From contig NC_134757.1 in assembly GCF_050436995.1 (NCBI RefSeq), positions 1,872,501-1,936,500 on the forward strand: 64,000 nucleotides of DNA, read 5' to 3'. The translations under genes were made by a program, and so were the position numbers. Below, one piece after another: positions 59,091-64,000 of this stretch (position 1 is its first letter; every line of letters starts with the position of its first letter). This DNA comes from Anticarsia gemmatalis (Eukaryota > Arthropoda > Insecta > Lepidoptera > Erebidae). The notes beneath the pieces were generated by a model. That model was not told the origin of the DNA, did no database searches, and saw nothing but the letters and a program-made list of their open reading frames with translations.

Positions 59091-62000
59091 TATATCGTTT
59101 CGGTTAATGTTATTGCTATTAGCATATTCTGCAATATTTTGTTTATTAAAAAGACTCTAACATTTTAAATTATTCATTATGGAATCAAACATTTAGAGAA
59201 ACAAATCTAGACTACATTATGCAATTTTATTTCACATTAGAATTAATTTACTCAACTAATTCTGTAATATTTTATTCAGATTGTCATCATAACATTAAGA
59301 GTGAGTGTAAACTTGATTGCTTGCTAAATTATAACGTTTATAAATATTCATGAAATTAGCCAAAGAGATATTATTTATGATTTATTTGTCTACAAATTAA
59401 ACTAACAGTCTTCAATCGAACTAGGTACTTTTTGACTGACTTCAAAAAACATAGGTGGTTCTCGATTCCATCGTATTTTGAATAGCCTCGGCTGAAAAAA
59501 AACATCATCTTAATGCCATAGACTTTAGCTCTAAATGGTATACACCATTTTCATATATAAGTACGAACGTAGACTGGGATAGATTCAAGTGATGACAAGA
59601 AATCTAACTGCTATATGTTTGCAGCAAACAGTTTATAAACTTAGTTCCATCAGCCCTATTAACAATAAATAAAAGCAACATTAGTATTCTGAGTGTGTCA
59701 ATGGACAATGATAGATGCAAATGACTCTCAATTTGGTATGAATAACGGATTCGCCCATACTGGTAATAGGTACTTATTACTGACAACGGGGCATTCGTAC
59801 CTACTTAGAAAAGAAGACTACGGTACACTTGAAACAAAATAAACATGTTTAAAAACCAGACAATATTTGTTTTTATTTATAAAAACACACGAAAAGCTCG
59901 CCTAGGCCGAGTTGCTGATAGTCTTTCTCTAACTAAATAAATATAAGTATATATTTTCTTTCTATTATCCTGCTAGTAAATATATTTGGAGAATTGTAGA
60001 ATAATCAGGTTTGTAAACGCACTCTAATCAAGGTAATTAGAACTGTTATATAAAAGTTACAAAGTTTAAACTTGCACTCCAACTTTCACATTAACATAGT
60101 AATTTATATGTTAATTTGACTAATCGTATGAACAGACATGAAATCAATTATTTATAATTATGATCCTCAATTGATCAGTCTCGCCGTCTCGCGGCTTCAT
60201 TAGCGCACTGTACGAACTGCAATGATAAACATTTAAGAATTATGTAGCAAATCAACTTATACAATTAACTTTCGGTCAAATCGCTCAGTCGCTTTGCCCG
60301 GTTTAAAACGTTAATAAACAAAAATTCATTACAGTTTATACACCTAAACCTTTCTCTTAAATTTGTTGTTGTTTTTAAGATCTAAGTTTCTGCATAGAGA
60401 CAGGAAGCGGAAAGCGACATTATTTTATATTATGTGGTGAAGAATATTCCATTAATTTCAAATTTCAGCGAAAGTAACATTCCCTGTTAGGATTGAAGAT
60501 TGTTTAAGTGAAAAATAAATGCAAATCTACAAAATTCTAAACATCAATAAAACTAAAATTACTTTTGTTGTCTAGACACGATCAAAAACAAAATACCAGA
60601 ATTAATTACTGTATTTTCTAATAATGAAGTATCTTTAATACAATAATATGGCCATATGCATAGTCATGGAACACGATGAAAGTGCATTCCCATTACGCAC
60701 AAGAACAGATTTGACCCCGTATTGGCATGCTAATTGAAAAACTTTCCCACGTAATGCACGCTAATTATCACTTTGACTCATCTAAGTAATGTGAGTTTAT
60801 AAATGCTTAGACAAACAGCCTTAAACACGGATATAACATGACCTAAGTGTTGACAAATAGTCTCGTTAAGTGGGGTTAGGTAAGCAAATTAGGGAATTAT
60901 TTCGGTCTACTTAACGCATGTTTGTCATCTCCGGAATCTTTTTGCATATTCTGATTATACATAATTTGTTAGAGCATTCATCATGCAGTGTACTAAAAAA
61001 TATATGTTTTTCTTTCTTTCTACGAACCTTCTTTTGTCTTAATGTTGCTTAAAACTGGTTTAATAAACGACATAAACACTTTTAAAAACCGGATAGAGAT
61101 GAGATAAAATTTCTGATACAATTAATTCTATCGTCACTTCCATCACCTGCTATCAATTAAAAAGCACCAAAGTGCTTCTAAACATGTTACTTCCTTCCCA
61201 GACATCCTTTAACAAATAAACAACCAACTACCACTCTACAATCGCACTATGAACGTAGATATCTTCATTTGGCGTTATTTTAACCACAAGGTGATTGACT
61301 CCCGACGTTTTTGGTAACAACTTGCTTCACCAAAATAGTCTCCAACGACGAGCTTTGAGCTAAACATACAAACGAACAAAGTTATGCTAAAAATAACTCT
61401 GTGTCCCGTACAATAAGGTTGAAATTACATGTTTAAAATATTGTATTATTCGGTATACATGTGCGGAACACAAAAATGCGATGAGAATCTTTAATGAACG
61501 CAATTGGACACGTTTCCGAACTAGGCGTGAATTTATTATTAGGTTCAATCTTTAAGTTAAAGGAATTTAGACGGTAAAATTAAACGAGCAGCTTATTTTA
61601 AAAGTAATGAATTTTTATTACCTACTTTAAAAATAAAGCTTCCTTTTTCGTTTCTCTTTTTGTAAGAACTGATATAAGTTCTCTGTATACACTACCGAAG
61701 AAAGAACATTGAAGGATATTCTGATTTTTCAGTGATATATTCACTACATTCTAGATTCTAGAATTCCACTATTAACAAATGCACAGCTACAAGAGACTAA
61801 GCCGAGAAGGATTGAGGATGCGAAAATATGAGATCTTTCTATTACGACAAACATGATGTTGTTATAAAAAAATATCCACCTTTCTCATAGTTATAACCAT
61901 ATTTCACCACCTCAACAGCTCGTCTAAATATGTTCGAGAAAGATTGATGCTAAGATAGGAAGCAAAGAACAGTTCGTGACTTGGAGAGCACGTCGCGCCC

Positions 62001-62689
62001 ATGAGCCGCGGCTATCGTGTGCGAACATCTATACACGCTTCTGACTCAGATATCTGATAGCAGTGCCAAATACTCGCCTCTATTATGTGAAAAATTTACG
62101 ATACTTACCTTACATTTTTAATACATCATGCTTTTTTATTAAGCACGCCCTTTAAAAACTAATATGATTAAAAAAAGTATGATTTTTTGAACGTATTCAC
62201 AATCTTGGTGAATCTTGTGATCAAAGGTTTTAGAAAACTCTGGTTAGGCTGAAAATTTAAAGACTTATTATACTTTTTGTATGATTCTGGTAGTTTAAAG
62301 TCGTAAAATATTTCCTGCACATTACCACCTTTCCGCTAAGCTATCGAACTTCCAAGCTGACCCAGTCTCGTGAAACAATCTGAAACAATAAAATTCGTGC
62401 CGGCCATCAAATGGGGCAGCGCCGCACGCGACGTCGTGTTATTAATTAAACGATTTTTGCGGACATTTTCACGTAACACTGTTGTAAAAATGCACAATTG
62501 AATTAGGCGTTACCGGACGTCCATTGTCGAGGTATGATTGAGGAAACGCATCAAAGCTGTCATCATAATCATCTGTTAACATTCACCCGCTGGAAAGGGA
62601 GACTAAAAGATACGTATGGAAGATCACAATAAGACAGGAACCTACCAAATAATTTGGCTAAGACTGTAGGTGCAATAGAGAAACTTTAG
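59091..62689 (+). other. Putative intron, no feature seen
   Basis: AT-rich. Two GC-richer spots, 61985-62030 and 62395-62440 (GCAGCGCCGCACGCGACGTC), have no adjoining exon that I can support. Confidence 0.45.
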
Positions 62690-62800
62690 CGCGATACTCT
62701 ACAGTCGGTACTATCGAGTATAGAGAGTTTGACATTTAAAATGTAAGGAAAATTTGTTCTCACGGCGCCCGCTAGAGGCGCTGATCAAATTTTCACACAA
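62690..62800 (+). repeat. Dispersed repeat family D, copy 2
   Basis: TCTACAGTCGGTACTATCGA, GACATTTAAAATGTAAGG, GCTAGAGGCGCTGATCAAAT; a partial match to 46286-46400. The frame 62711-63037 (minus) overlaps it. Confidence 0.6.
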
Positions 62801-63219
62801 AACTTCTCGATAGCTTGCCGATTGTTGATAGTCGATAGTGGTAAAGAATTGCGCTACTGATCGAAATGCAAATATGTATAGTTTCTCCAAGAAACATTGC
62901 ATATTTACACTTAGTATACAATAAGAATACACAATATGGCCCCAAGGAAGGAAACACAAAGTTCTATATACTGAGAACATAATATAAATAAAACTGATAC
63001 GTCCATTAAGGTCGTGAGAACAGGGTATATGGGTCATTGCAACCGGATGGTCCTATCATAGGGATGACAAATACACTGCAACTGCAATATGTGCGTATTG
63101 CACGTACGCTACTTTACTATGCCAGGGAGAGACCACGAAAATAAGGATTTAGTTGAGTTGAGACACATTTTATACTAAGTATTTTCATTAATAGATAATC
63201 ATGACAGATAAGTCTTTAA

Positions 63220-63336
63220 CCCCCGATTTCTGAGGTACATTTAGCGGTAGTTTATCTATTGAATAGCGTTTTTTATATTAATTTTTACGCTATTGAATAG
63301 ATAAACTACCGCTAAATGTACCTCAAAAACCGGGGG
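63220..63336. mobile_element. PIF/Harbinger-like MITE family C, copy 6 (best preserved)
   Basis: 117 bp, almost a perfect palindrome: CCCCCGATTTCTGAGGTACA / TGTACCTCAAAAACCGGGGG, arms meeting around TAGCGTTTTTTATATTAATT. TAA is duplicated at 63217-63219 and 63337-63339, the TWA preference of PIF/Harbinger. Confidence 0.9.
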
Positions 63337-63996
63337 TAAGTAATTCTTGGCAAATTACATGCATGTCGTTTTAAAAATTGTAAAGTTAAGTCAGGAACCA
63401 ACAATTGTTTTTTAATTTATTTTAACTTCTACTGCATTCGCGAAATTTAGGAAAAAGCGAAAATTGTGTGGTTTTCTTTACAATATGACAGTAAAGAAAG
63501 TTTATGCATATAAAGAAAAATGCAAAATTATGCGCATGAATCGTGATGAATGTGCAACAGAATGACCTCAGATCGACACGCATATTTCGCGCGAAATTTC
63601 GCGTCTCCATAAATGCATATAAAAAGTAAACATTATTCTTGCTGTTTAACACTAAAACCTAGATATTTACTTCGTCAAATGACTACCAGGCTTAGTCATT
63701 GTAAAAATATTGGCTTATTTGACTCTTTGCTTCTTTATGACTAGTCAATCACCTAAACCACTATTTAAGTTGACCCCTACAACATGTGTCTGACGTCATA
63801 TTATTAGTCACTTACAGAAATACCTGCCAAGATTTATGACGAACGACCTACAATAGACGACACTTAAGACCTTAATAAACTAAATATTTTTCAATACAAC
63901 TTATGATCTCACGCAGCCTTTACGTCAGCACATGCAGGGAGTGGCAGTCGAAATAATTATTGTTTATCAATTTCCTTTTCTCTTAATAATTTACAG

Positions 63997-64000
63997 ACCA
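63997..64000 (+). other. Possible start of the next exon at the window edge
   Basis: TTTCCTTTTCTCTTAATAAT followed by TTACAG is a good pyrimidine tract plus acceptor; ACCA follows and the window ends. In phase 2 it would extend the 25160 exon as GA|A CCA (Glu-Pro). This is compatible in frame but far from proven, since CAG with a T-rich lead is common by chance. Confidence 0.35.

Noticed and set aside
1..64000. CRISPR arrays, rRNA, tRNA genes or bacterial-type operons
   Set aside because: None seen; the direct repeats present are LTRs, dispersed transposons and microsatellites, and the pol III-like B box at 50819 belongs to a degenerate SINE.

Overview
The window looks like nuclear DNA from a moth or butterfly (Lepidoptera). 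It is AT-rich, has GT-AG introns and arthropod-style promoter motifs, and is sown with repeat families that I recognise from memory as lepidopteran (not checked by search). There are no bacterial operons, rRNA, tRNA or CRISPR features.

Layout. (1) 479-7292 is a complete BEL/Pao LTR retrotransposon on the minus strand. It has 461-bp LTRs that read as identical, a 5-bp ATAAT target duplication, a 20-nt primer-binding site matching the 3' end of tRNA-Tyr, a polypurine tract, and one uninterrupted 1920-codon gag-protease-RT-RNaseH-integrase frame whose stop codon lies inside the 3' LTR. (2) 12675-23222 is a plus-strand gene that I assembled from five exons. It encodes a predicted secreted 502-residue low-complexity protein: a signal peptide split after residue 7 by a 5.4-kb intron, then an Asp/Arg/Tyr-rich region, a GC-rich exon, a GYGQSA repeat block and a Gln/Asn/Tyr/Ser-rich tail. 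I cannot name its family. (3) Its first intron holds a nested transposon pair: a deleted hAT element (15023-16038, 8-bp target duplication) interrupted by a 486-bp multi-hairpin element with a 4-bp target duplication. The nested insertion falls inside the last codons of the hAT transposase remnant. (4) 25160-25335 is the first coding exon of a second plus-strand gene, ending in a strong phase-2 donor. A probable non-coding first exon sits at about 31753-32080, and a splice acceptor lies four bases before the end of the window. The simplest reading is that about 25.3-64 kb is one very long intron or alternative-promoter region. I found no other convincing exon there.

The rest, roughly 32-64 kb, is AT-rich non-coding DNA with dispersed repeats: a PIF/Harbinger-like palindromic MITE with TWA target duplications (six copies), an RTE/SINE-like family carrying an (AAAC)n microsatellite (five copies), a 'GTAGGCAGAGACC' family (seven copies), a second TAA-flanked MITE, a non-LTR retrotransposon 3' end, and several single or paired lepidopteran repeats. 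Most short open frames in the window are chance or antisense shadows.
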